A stretch of 31,620 bases of DNA from a virus, in the IMG/VR virus record IMGVR_UViG_3300043772_004566, positions 1 through 31,620 of that record; one strand, given 5' to 3'. How positions within the stretch are numbered: the stretch's first letter is position 1; each line of letters begins with the position of its first letter. Positions 23,519 through 29,949 of the stretch are shown one piece after another. The position numbers and the translations under genes were made by a program. Under the pieces are notes generated by a model, which had not been told where the DNA came from, did not search any database, and worked only from the letters and a program-made list of their open reading frames with translations.

Positions 23519-24006
23519 ATGTGCTACGCACATCAGCGTCTTCGCTTCCGCAGTCAGCTCGACGCGATTTTTAATGAACTTTTAAGATATCACTGCTATA
23601 GATTCAGCCACTCTTCGCCCGTCCGCGGGGCGAAGCGGAAAAGATCTGCTATGAGTTCTTGATCCAGTCAATACAGAAGTTTATGCGGAGGCGGTTGGCC
23701 TGTACCCCCTGCTTCTTCTTCGTTTCACACACGTTGGACCATAAGGGCAAACTCACTTAATCCTGCTCAACCTTCAAGCTAATGTGCGAAAACCAACGGA
23801 AACACACAGACACAGTATTGACATGCGTCAGTGTGTTTAGCGGTTGTATCTTTTTCACAGAGCCGCTATCATTTGTTTAGGTGCGTAACTCGCAAGATCC
23901 GTCCGCAATATCCGATGCTGACTCAATGCGGGTCGAGCTGCCTCGACCAAACAGTGTTACTATGAATGATTGGGCTGGATTTTGTCCAGCCCAGGCTTAA
24001 AACGAT
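23519..24006. other. 500-base gap with hairpins and possible gene remnants
   Basis: There is no convincing gene here on either strand. Four hairpins are visible: 23517-23535 (8-bp stem, 3-base loop), 23613-23635 (8 bp, 7-base loop), 23931-23948 (7 bp) and 23972-23992 (8 bp). Bases 23555-23563 (CAGCTCGAC) are complementary to 23932-23940 (GTCGAGCTG), which could close most of the region into one structure. Two short minus-strand frames look coding-like but lack starts: 23510-23581 (ends TLMCVAHHK) and 23652-23756 (ends INFCIDWIKNS). A structured RNA, or the worn remains of a deleted gene, are both possible. Confidence 0.5.
23972..23992 (-). terminator. hairpin after the OMP operon
   Basis: A perfect 8-bp stem (GGGCTGGA / TCCAGCCC) with a 5-base loop lies 15 bases past the stop of the outer-membrane protein gene at 24007. 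It probably ends or protects the operon transcript. The following minus-strand bases (AATCATTC) are only mildly U-rich. Confidence 0.55.
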
Positions 24007-24609
24007 TTACTTCTGAAATGCAACTCCAAAAGTCCAGACAGTGCGATGCAGATAACCACGTTGTAGTTCATAAGAAGTCACTACTGCAAGCCCCGGAGTA
24101 AGATTGTAACCCACACCCAGCTTTTTAATATTGTACTTGGTGTTACGATCATTAGTCAAACTTTTGCTGATTTCGTATCCAGCTCTGAGAGTCATTGCAC
24201 CCAGAGCATAACGAACACGTGGTTCAAAAATATAACCCGTATCGTTTACTCCATCAGGTCCAAACAACTGGCGAACTCCACCACGGGCACCAATCTCCAG
24301 ATCCTGTAACTTGATCAGATTGTTTTTCAACAGTGCAGCACTGGCTTGGCTGGGTGTATTCTGACGTTGTTGGAAAAACTGTACGTTTTGCCAGTACATG
24401 GGGGCATTGTAATTTCTGCTCTGCACTGACTCTAGGCGAATTTCTGCAGCCAGATTATCACCCGATAGCTTAATGGTATCAGTGATTCTGACTCCCTTGG
24501 CTAGGGATTGCACTTGGTGATCCTTCATGCTAACTGCTTCCAGCCTGATCTGATGATCCAGTGCTTGGCACTGAAACGCCAACATTGCAAAAAACAGTAT
24601 CTTTTTCAT
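24007..24609 (-). CDS. phage-encoded outer-membrane beta-barrel protein
   Basis: A 200-residue exported protein. The N-terminus MKKILFFAMLAFQCQALDHQ is a signal peptide with a likely cut after QCQA. The mature part shows alternating strands typical of small barrels (RVRYALGAMTLRAGYEIS, KLGVGYNLTPGLAVVTSYEL) and ends in the strand HRTVWTFGVAFQK. A longer frame (start 24732) overlaps ClpP; I chose 24609 because GGAG precedes it and the signal peptide begins there. Phage-encoded barrels can change host surface properties, for example blocking superinfection; this is inferred. It is the last gene of the operon that starts near 27772, 10 bases after clpP. Confidence 0.82.
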   Translation of the reverse strand: MKKILFFAMLAFQCQALDHQIRLEAVSMKDHQVQSLAKGVRITDTIKLSGDNLAAEIRLESVQSRNYNAPMYWQNVQFFQQRQNTPSQASAALLKNNLIKLQDLEIGARGGVRQLFGPDGVNDTGYIFEPRVRYALGAMTLRAGYEISKSLTNDRNTKYNIKKLGVGYNLTPGLAVVTSYELQRGYLHRTVWTFGVAFQK

Positions 24610-24619
24610 ATCAACTCCA

Positions 24620-25249
24620 TTATTTGTAGGGATAATAGGTAGCCACCCGGTCTGCAATCCCCAGTTTAATTGCATCACGAGCCTCCAAGTAAACATCACT
24701 GGGAGGAAGCAGGTACTGACGTATGTCAGCATCAGTTTTCAAACTGGTGCAGGTTTTAATATGATTTATTAAACGTCGTTCCAGCCTGGCGAGTTCAGAA
24801 GTTTGGGCCATTAGTTCATGAGCCTTGCCACCAGTATACCAACTGAATTGGTGGCTCATGATACTGGTGTTGGGCGTGACAGTGCGATGACCAGGTTCAC
24901 CAGCCATGAATGCAAACAGGGCACTGCTGGCTATGCTGCCAATACCCACGGTATGAATGGGAATACGGCTGCCTTTCATCACATCAATTAAACCAAAACA
25001 AGCACTTAAATCACCGCCATCACTCATGAACATCAGAGTAATGTGTTGTGGTTTTCGGTTTGCTGGGCTGTAATTTTTATTCAGTATAAATTTGATACAT
25101 CTGGCCACGCTGGAGGTGGTAAATTCCTCACTGAACAGATAAATCCCATTTCGATCCAGATTAGATGTGACATCTGAATCAAAATAGGATTGATCGTCTA
25201 GAAATTCTGATACTTCTGCACTGCCAGAATTTTTTTTGTTTTTTGACAT
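24620..25249 (-). CDS. clpP: ClpP-type serine protease
   Basis: A 209-residue ClpP/crotonase-fold protease. The catalytic triad is visible: Ser108 in GIGSIASSALFAF (ClpP: GQAASMGAFLL), His133 in SIMSHQFSW (ClpP: MIHQP) and Asp185 in PPSDVYLEARDAIKLGIAD. The substrate-strand motif MSDGGDLSACFGLIDVM is also present. The first 30 residues are polar and have no ClpP match. It could join the host ClpX/ClpA or act alone; no ATPase gene is nearby. The start at 25249 is chosen over 25420, which would swallow most of the upstream gene. Its place among membrane-protein genes, away from head genes, argues against a prohead protease, but does not rule it out. Confidence 0.9.
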   Translation of the reverse strand: MSKNKKNSGSAEVSEFLDDQSYFDSDVTSNLDRNGIYLFSEEFTTSSVARCIKFILNKNYSPANRKPQHITLMFMSDGGDLSACFGLIDVMKGSRIPIHTVGIGSIASSALFAFMAGEPGHRTVTPNTSIMSHQFSWYTGGKAHELMAQTSELARLERRLINHIKTCTSLKTDADIRQYLLPPSDVYLEARDAIKLGIADRVATYYPYK

Positions 25250-25253
25250 AGCG

Positions 25254-25598
25254 TTATATACAATCTGCACATTTGGTGTAAAGAAAACCGAAAATATTGC
25301 GAATCTCCGCAGGCACACCACCACAATCTTCACACACAAAGGAACTTCTGTTCTCGTATTCATTGGTGATGTCCCATAGGGTATCACTTGATTGATACAA
25401 GTAGACTCGCAAAGTTCCAAATTTTTGTTTTAGTTGTAGCAGTCTGCCATCCCAACCTGCTTGAAATAGTTTCTCAAACATTTCAGTCAGTAGATCATTC
25501 CAGCCAACACCCACATACCCTGATTGCAAAAATTTTTCCACAGAGTATGTTACAGGATTTGCCGGATATTCCAGATAGGTGATAACTTTATCAGTCAT
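25254..25598 (-). CDS. zinc-ribbon-like conserved phage protein
   Basis: A 114-residue protein from the ATG at 25598. It has the pattern KQKFGTLRVYLY, seen in a widespread phage family of unknown function, followed by two cysteine pairs near the C-terminus (VCEDCGG and KCADC) that could bind one Zn2+. The start codon overlaps the stop of the upstream gene (TAATG), and its stop lies 4 bases before clpP, so all are coupled. The longer frame from 25649 has no support. Confidence 0.72.
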   Translation of the reverse strand: MTDKVITYLEYPANPVTYSVEKFLQSGYVGVGWNDLLTEMFEKLFQAGWDGRLLQLKQKFGTLRVYLYQSSDTLWDITNEYENRSSFVCEDCGGVPAEIRNIFGFLYTKCADCI

Positions 25599-25858
25599 TA
25601 GTCCAACTTTAGAGTAATCCATACGTCTTTGGAGATTTCCATCTGACACTGGTCATCCTGAATTCTGGTGGGTTTACCACCAGTGCTTGCGATCACTGGG
25701 CAGACTTTGTTCACTGTTTGTGTGTGAGCTTCGCGAAATTTGCAAATTCTGAAGTACTCCCAAATCCCAAAACCAGCCACCAAGACAACCACCACAATAC
25801 TCATTGTGAGGTCATTAATATAACGATGCGAACCACTGACTTTACTTAAAGATGTCAT
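25598..25858 (-). CDS. small single-pass membrane protein
   Basis: An 86-residue protein with one membrane helix near the N-terminus (TMSIVVVVLVAGFGIWEYF, residues 18-36). A soluble C-terminal domain with two cysteines follows (VNKVCPVIA and DDQCQMEI). Function is unknown. AGAGAGGAA gives a strong ribosome site 5 bases before the ATG. Confidence 0.7.
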   Translation of the reverse strand: MTSLSKVSGSHRYINDLTMSIVVVVLVAGFGIWEYFRICKFREAHTQTVNKVCPVIASTGGKPTRIQDDQCQMEISKDVWITLKLD

Positions 25859-25867
25859 AATTCCTCT

Positions 25868-26191
25868 CTATAGATCAAACATGTTCATAACAAACCAAAT
25901 CAGTTTACAAAATATATGCAGGGCCTGATCTGTGTGAAAACCAATGTCTTCATTGCTTTTGTGGAAGTCTATTACCAAATGGGTTATGGTTTCGTAACTA
26001 GCCAATCTTAGACTGCCAGTCACCAGCAACACCAAGCTGCCATGCACCACGCTGTGGGCCAACAGACTCCAAAACCAGGGTATACCTGGTAAAGGATTTT
26101 TATGATTTTTGGATCGAGCCAAAAAATCATTTTGAAACACATAATCGCCAAAAAAATGACCTGCCAATAACCACCATAACACATTAAACAT
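25868..26191 (-). CDS. DUF3307-like integral membrane protein
   Basis: A 107-residue protein with two to three membrane helices. The first holds the family signature LLAGHFFGDYVFQNDFLARS; the second is SLLAHSVVHGSLVLLVTGSL; the HLVIDFHKS motif follows. These His/Asp residues in helices mark DUF3307 proteins (unknown function, found in bacteria and phages). The start codon lies inside the preceding small gene, an overlap of 8 bases. Confidence 0.8.
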   Translation of the reverse strand: MFNVLWWLLAGHFFGDYVFQNDFLARSKNHKNPLPGIPWFWSLLAHSVVHGSLVLLVTGSLRLASYETITHLVIDFHKSNEDIGFHTDQALHIFCKLIWFVMNMFDL

Positions 26192-26324
26192 TTTTACCCC
26201 TACGCAGGCATTGACGAATAAACATCACACCGGCACTTACAACAGGCACTATTACAGGCCATCTAGTAGGCGCAAACACACCGTGAACTGGACAAAACAA
26301 AAATTCTGTGATATCGTTTAGCAT
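26184..26324 (-). CDS. 46-residue membrane protein
   Basis: A short gene. The product MLNDITEFLFCPVHGVFAPT continues with one hydrophobic helix (WPVIVPVVSAGVMFI) and ends RQCLRRGKNV, so it fits a one-helix inner-membrane protein with a positive cytoplasmic end. It overlaps the DUF3307 gene by 8 bases, and AATAAATA ends 7 bases before the ATG. Function is unknown. Confidence 0.62.
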   Translation of the reverse strand: MLNDITEFLFCPVHGVFAPTRWPVIVPVVSAGVMFIRQCLRRGKNV

Positions 26325-26331
26325 GTCTTTG

Positions 26332-26339
26332 TATTTATT
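26332..26339 (-). promoter_or_regulatory. T4-type late promoter inside the operon
   Basis: AATAAATA on the minus strand overlaps the AAATAA end of the lipoprotein gene and ends 7 bases before the ATG of the 46-residue membrane protein. It would let the downstream half of the operon, including clpP and the barrel gene, also be made late. Confidence 0.5.
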
Positions 26340-26613
26340 TCTGCACTGACTGTTCCTGAATTATGTATTTTAGATAGCAGCGACCACTTATGTCGTAAAA
26401 TTTCATCTCCACAGTTTCTGACTGTTCATCCGGGTAGGCCTTGCGGGTCTCCACACTGACATTTGAAGACACTGGGTGAACAAAGGAAACCTTCTGTCCT
26501 GGCGGTAACTGAATGTGAGTGACGTGCGGATCAGTGGTGGTGTGAACTTCATTCTGTTGACGAATCCTGCAACTCATCAAAAAAACCATTAACAAAATCA
26601 TTGCGTAGCGCAT
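26335..26613 (-). CDS. small lipoprotein
   Basis: A 92-residue exported protein. The N-terminus MRYAMILLMVFLMSC is a type II signal peptide with a lipobox (FLMS-C), so Cys15 would be lipidated. The mature part is soluble (SFVHPVSSNVSVETRKAY and ending IIQEQSVQK) with no known domain. It could be anchored in the inner or outer membrane, perhaps acting on surface exclusion or lysis like Rz1, but no Rz partner is evident. GAGAGG lies about 6 bases before the ATG. Confidence 0.72.
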   Translation of the reverse strand: MRYAMILLMVFLMSCRIRQQNEVHTTTDPHVTHIQLPPGQKVSFVHPVSSNVSVETRKAYPDEQSETVEMKFYDISGRCYLKYIIQEQSVQK

Positions 26614-26622
26614 GGGTGCCTC

Positions 26623-26754
26623 TCAGATAAAGAAATACATCTCGATATTTTTCTTGTTTTTGCGTTTGTTGTGGGTGTGCCAATCCATTAATCGATGCAC
26701 CAGCATTATGGGCAACGGAATCAGTATCAGCAAAATAATCAATGTGAGAATCAT
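26623..26754 (-). CDS. 43-residue membrane protein
   Basis: A short gene. The product is one hydrophobic N-terminal helix (MILTLIILLILIPLPIMLVH) followed by a basic tail (HNKRKNKKNIEMYFFI). The start overlaps the upstream stop in ATGA, and the stop lies 9 bases before the lipoprotein gene. Function is unknown; the tight packing supports a real gene. Confidence 0.6.
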   Translation of the reverse strand: MILTLIILLILIPLPIMLVHRLMDWHTHNKRKNKKNIEMYFFI

Positions 26755-27071
26755 GTGGAAAGGATACGCCAAACTATCAGTTGTTCGAGGCTTGACATGT
26801 CTGCCACAGTTAACAGCGTCTCATTGGGGACAATTTTGTATCTATGCTTGATAGCCCGCTCACGATACTGATTGATGCGACCTGCCAAACATGGCTCCCA
26901 AATTTCAAAGCTCAATTTTTTGGTGTCGATGTGGCCAGTGATGTGAGCGCATTTAAACTCAATCCTGGAAGCATTGCCCATTATATCCTCGTAGAAGATT
27001 TTTTCAGAACTTAAAATCACAAGTGCTCTGAAAAATCCGCGATCATCTTGTGCTGCCCAAGCAATTCTCAT
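26751..27071 (-). CDS. hypothetical protein
   Basis: A 106-residue soluble protein from the ATG at 27071; the frame opens further to a TTG at 27104, which is less likely. It looks mixed alpha/beta (FFRALVILSSEKIFYED, KKLSFEIWEPCLAGRI) and has a helical end. No known motif was recognised. It lies 10 bases after the 27082-27345 gene. Confidence 0.62.
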   Translation of the reverse strand: MRIAWAAQDDRGFFRALVILSSEKIFYEDIMGNASRIEFKCAHITGHIDTKKLSFEIWEPCLAGRINQYRERAIKHRYKIVPNETLLTVADMSSLEQLIVWRILST

Positions 27072-27081
27072 TTGTGTATTC

Positions 27082-27345
27082 TTAGTATCCGTATTTGAGT
27101 ACAAAAAATGTTAGCAATTCGGGGTCATCAACTATCAACGTGGCATCACGGTATTCGTCTGCTCCTTTGAAGCCAGACAACCCCCATTCAGATTTCATCC
27201 ATTTGACAAAATTTTTTCTGCTGGCAGTTATAGAATATCCTTTTTGTGCGGTTCTCTCTCCATATGGGCCAAATTCTAAAGTCCAGGCAGCAACAAATGC
27301 TCGCTTGATGTGGTTGTTGTTTGGATCGCTGAGTTTAACAGTCAT
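27082..27345 (-). CDS. small hypothetical protein, tandem paralogue A
   Basis: An 87-residue protein related to its upstream neighbour (27347-27553). Both begin with a short strand and SDP (VKLSDPNNNH / IKTSDPEFRQ), share a W-containing middle (KWMKSEWGLS / TWLHKEWGID) and end alike (DDPELLTFFVLKYGY / DNPELLTFFLIKYAA). It looks like a duplicated gene pair. Function is unknown. Confidence 0.72.
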   Translation of the reverse strand: MTVKLSDPNNNHIKRAFVAAWTLEFGPYGERTAQKGYSITASRKNFVKWMKSEWGLSGFKGADEYRDATLIVDDPELLTFFVLKYGY

Positions 27346-27346
27346 G

Positions 27347-27553
27347 CTATGCTGCGTATTTGATTAGGAAGAATGTCAATAGCTCTGGGTTGTCAATTTT
27401 GATGTTATTTGTATCACTAATGTCAATACCCCATTCTTTATGCAACCAGGTGCTAAAAGAACCGGCACAGCCAGTACGCCACCAGTCAGTGACTGGACGA
27501 CGACATGCTGCATCTATCTGACGAAATTCTGGGTCACTAGTTTTAATAATCAT
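27347..27553 (-). CDS. small hypothetical protein, tandem paralogue B
   Basis: A 68-residue protein, shorter copy of the gene at 27082-27345; it lacks part of the middle. The shared C-terminal motif is NPELLTFFLIKYAA. The pair is separated by 1 base. No domain is recognised. Confidence 0.72.
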   Translation of the reverse strand: MIIKTSDPEFRQIDAACRRPVTDWWRTGCAGSFSTWLHKEWGIDISDTNNIKIDNPELLTFFLIKYAA

Positions 27554-27556
27554 ATT

Positions 27557-27772
27557 TTACGCCAGATTACCGTGGAAGTAGTACTTGCGGCGACTGGGGT
27601 CAGCAGGCGAGCCCAAATACTGAAACCCAGCATAGTTGCCGGTTTCGTGAAGCACGTTTTCCAGCACGCTGATCATAGCAAATCGTTCAGCGTCAGTGCA
27701 AGTGCTATGCTCCAAACGATAGTTGATGTTGATCACCAACTCCCTTACGCTGAATGTTTTTCTGTTTGCCAT
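27557..27772 (-). CDS. conserved small phage protein
   Basis: A 71-residue protein. The central pattern ERFAMISVLENVLHETGNYA is one I recognise from small early proteins of many phages, whose function is unknown. The ATG at 27772 is preferred over 27808 because a sigma70 -10 box lies just 6 bases before it. It is the first gene of the early operon running to 24007. Confidence 0.75.
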   Translation of the reverse strand: MANRKTFSVRELVININYRLEHSTCTDAERFAMISVLENVLHETGNYAGFQYLGSPADPSRRKYYFHGNLA

Positions 27773-27778
27773 ACTCTT

Positions 27779-27808
27779 ATGATAGCAAGACAACGTGAGC
27801 GATGTCAA
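27779..27808 (-). promoter_or_regulatory. sigma70-type early promoter, leaderless layout
   Basis: The minus strand reads TTGACA, 18 bases ending in TTGC, TATCAT, then AAGAGT and the ATG of the 27557-27772 gene. The gap of 6 bases places +1 at the ATG. It is the only strong promoter for the early operon. Confidence 0.8.
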
Positions 27809-27815
27809 TTCTTAG

Positions 27816-27823
27816 TATAAATA
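27816..27823 (+). promoter_or_regulatory. T4-type late promoter, perfect TATAAATA
   Basis: A perfect octamer on the plus strand, followed by ATTAC and the ATG of the Alt-like gene, a gap of 5 bases. It diverges from the early promoter at 27779-27808. Confidence 0.8.
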
Positions 27824-27828
27824 ATTAC

Positions 27829-28956
27829 ATGAGATTCAGGGAAATCAAACACTTCGTGATTGAGTCAACAGAAGATGCTGTGGATTTTTTGAGAAAATAT
27901 GTTAACGATCCCATGAACAGATGGATCAGTGCAGACCGATTTGACAACATTCTCAGCTATTTTCCCTATCAGGGTGGTAAGCTGTATCGCGGTATGAATT
28001 TTCTTGACCGGGAATCTTATGAAAAGTTTCTAGACGATATCAAAGATGGAGTGGTCAAAACACAATCAATCACCAGCTGGACCAGAGACTTGGACACTGC
28101 TTCACAGTTTGCAATCACCAGACCAACTTATTACTTTAACTCAGTGTTAGCATCTGCTGAATCGGCTCGACAAAAAAGTGGCGAACATATGGTTGGTTAC
28201 CGAGGAGTGATTCTGACCACAGTTGTTCCTGCAGAAGTTGGAGTGGATGTTAATCAATCTGGTGTGGGTGCTGAGGATGAAGTTATCTTACCGGCTGGAA
28301 ACTACAAAATTCAGATATTCAAAGAGTTTAAACCATTTGCCCAACAGGTCGCTGGACGAGATCCCAACGAACTCATTCAGTCTATTTCTCAAGAACAGTT
28401 TCGCTCTCAAGAGGAATATAAAAAATTGTTTTATTTCCTGCTCACAAACAACAAACCTGAAAGTTTCTCATCTGCCAGCAAACAACATATTTTTCGTTTA
28501 CTATACAGGAAACCCTACACTCCAGGTAACATTGCGTACGACGACCGTGTGAGTTACTTTGGATCTTTTGAAGTAACGCCCAGGTATAACTTCGCACCTT
28601 TTGGTCTCACAGAATACTTTTTGGACCAGGACCTAAAAAAACTGAGAAAAGACGCTGACCTCATGCTAAATGACGTGATGAAGACACTTAAACCCAAACT
28701 GGCTGAATTTGGAATCTCAGTGGTAGATGTTAAACTCACTATTCACCATATTGAATGGGTATTGAAGATGGCATCGCCGGGGGCAATTAGTAAGTACACA
28801 AAATTTATCAAATCAATTGTGGCACCAGAAAAGCAAAAGTTAGAACTCTCAGTCAGAGACATAAACAAAATCACTGACTCAAAACAAAAATCCAAAGCCA
28901 TCGACGAATACAAAGAAAAGATCACCAGATTGATTCGTTTTGCTTCACAGGTTTAG
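27829..28956 (+). CDS. alt: Alt-like ADP-ribosyltransferase
   Basis: A 375-residue protein from the ATG at 27829; the frame opens earlier (27802) but the late promoter ends 5 bases before 27829. It carries the R-S-E triad of arginine-specific ADP-ribosyltransferases: Arg in GKLYRGMNF, Ser in TQSITSWTRD and the E-x-E pair in GAEDEVILPAGNY. T4 Alt is such an enzyme; it is packaged in the head, injected, and modifies host RNA polymerase. The N-terminus MRFREIKHFVIESTED fits the capsid-leader pattern (cut after VIE). The C-terminal half (residues 190-375) is a separate helical region. It is one of two plus-strand genes in the window. Confidence 0.85.
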   Translation: MRFREIKHFVIESTEDAVDFLRKYVNDPMNRWISADRFDNILSYFPYQGGKLYRGMNFLDRESYEKFLDDIKDGVVKTQSITSWTRDLDTASQFAITRPTYYFNSVLASAESARQKSGEHMVGYRGVILTTVVPAEVGVDVNQSGVGAEDEVILPAGNYKIQIFKEFKPFAQQVAGRDPNELIQSISQEQFRSQEEYKKLFYFLLTNNKPESFSSASKQHIFRLLYRKPYTPGNIAYDDRVSYFGSFEVTPRYNFAPFGLTEYFLDQDLKKLRKDADLMLNDVMKTLKPKLAEFGISVVDVKLTIHHIEWVLKMASPGAISKYTKFIKSIVAPEKQKLELSVRDINKITDSKQKSKAIDEYKEKITRLIRFASQV

Positions 28957-29097
28957 TATTGCTGCTACATTTGATCATAAAAACGCATATAGAACAGGAT
29001 CTCCTATCCAAACAGTTACGATCTTACTGTCATGATTGTCTATTACAATGCTGTTCAGTGTTGTCATGCAGTTTGACTATCAAAGTGCCCACTGAAA

Positions 29098-29610
29098 TTA
29101 AAAATACCGATATCTTTCTGTTAGGTTTGATTTGTTTTCCACCAAACGATCGAACTGACCACTCTCGCCATCGATGTAAAAACCACTGGGATCCAGGATC
29201 CGACCACGTAGCTCTACCCAGCTGTGTGGTACCCACCGAAACTCTTCTTCCAGATTGTTTTGGTAGATATATGTTTTGCGATCTTTTCGCTTCTTGGGGT
29301 TTAGACCAGTTGATCTCATCTGTCTGATATCATGACTGGTTAAAGCATCCGGTGTTAGAACCGGGTGATCCAGATGAAACCAACCTTGTGCTTTGATTTG
29401 CTTTCCGTTTGTGGTAATTATGTAACCAATTGGTATTATTTCTGCAAAACCCGACAGCCCTTTTGTGTCCAAGAACTCTAAAAAATTCTGACTGGCCGAA
29501 ATGCATCCGTCAGTCGTAAAATACTGGTCAAGTTTATCCTGACTTTGTTGTCTCCAAAATTCAATTAACAAAGGATCAAATTTTTTGACCATTACCTCTG
29601 AGATAAACAT
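29098..29610 (-). CDS. hypothetical protein with Cys-His-Asp pattern
   Basis: A 170-residue protein. Candidate triad residues are Cys in DGCISASQNFLEFLD, His in VPHSWVELRGR and Asp in ILDPSGFYID. This order and spacing recall transglutaminase-like or papain-like cysteine enzymes, where Cys sits at the start of a helix and HxW-E and DP follow in strands. The match is by pattern only. The start at 29610 has a late-type box (ACTAAATA) 6 bases before it; an inner ATG at 29592 is less likely. It is convergent with the Alt-like gene. Confidence 0.65.
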   Translation of the reverse strand: MFISEVMVKKFDPLLIEFWRQQSQDKLDQYFTTDGCISASQNFLEFLDTKGLSGFAEIIPIGYIITTNGKQIKAQGWFHLDHPVLTPDALTSHDIRQMRSTGLNPKKRKDRKTYIYQNNLEEEFRWVPHSWVELRGRILDPSGFYIDGESGQFDRLVENKSNLTERYRYF

Positions 29611-29616
29611 ATAATC

Positions 29617-29624
29617 TATTTAGT
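29617..29624 (-). promoter_or_regulatory. late-promoter-like box
   Basis: ACTAAATA on the minus strand, two mismatches from consensus, ends 6 bases before the ATG of the 29098-29610 gene. Confidence 0.4.
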
Positions 29625-29662
29625 GATACACTGAAAAAGTCTATCACTAAGCCCAGTAATTT

Positions 29663-29748
29663 TGGTAGTCGGAGAGGGAGTCGAACCCTCATGTCTTGCG
29701 ACGTCAGTTCCTAAGACTGATGCGTATTCCTAATTTCGCCATCCGACC
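29663..29748 (-). tRNA. tRNA-Leu (anticodon UAG)
   Basis: 86 bases with encoded CCA. On the minus strand the acceptor GGTCGGA pairs with TCCGACT (one G-U at the end). The D stem is GCG/CGC, the anticodon arm TCAGT-CTTAGGA-ACTGA with anticodon TAG, then a class II variable arm (GTC-GCAA-GAC) and a T arm GAGGG-TTCGACT-CCCTC. It reads CUA and, by wobble, other CUN leucine codons. Confidence 0.95.
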
Positions 29749-29772
29749 ACATGAATTTTTGTATTTCGGCGG

Positions 29773-29790
29773 GAGCAACCTAAGTTGCTC
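29773..29790. terminator. hairpin near tRNA-Leu
   Basis: A 7-bp perfect stem (GAGCAAC / GTTGCTC) with a 4-base loop. On the plus strand it is followed by TTCTTTATTT, as in an intrinsic terminator; on the minus strand it lies in the leader of tRNA-Leu. The orientation is uncertain, as no plus-strand gene ends close by. Confidence 0.4.
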
Positions 29791-29949
29791 TTCTTTATTT
29801 ATTTATCTCTACCCTTGGGTGGAAGACCGAAAAAACTTGGTAGACCCTTTGAGCAAATTGCCCACTTTGAGTAATCTTTGCTAAATATATTTGTGGTTCG
29901 CGATATGCAACTATCCAACCACTCTATAACTTCTAGGGAGTCACAGCAA

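Noticed and set aside
23818-23823. TTGACA on the plus strand in the 500-base gap
   Set aside because: There is no -10 box at 16-18 bases; the nearest (TATCTT) is too far, and no plus-strand gene follows.
25250-25420. Longer start for clpP
   Set aside because: The extra 57 residues are an out-of-frame reading of the upstream gene and do not resemble ClpP.
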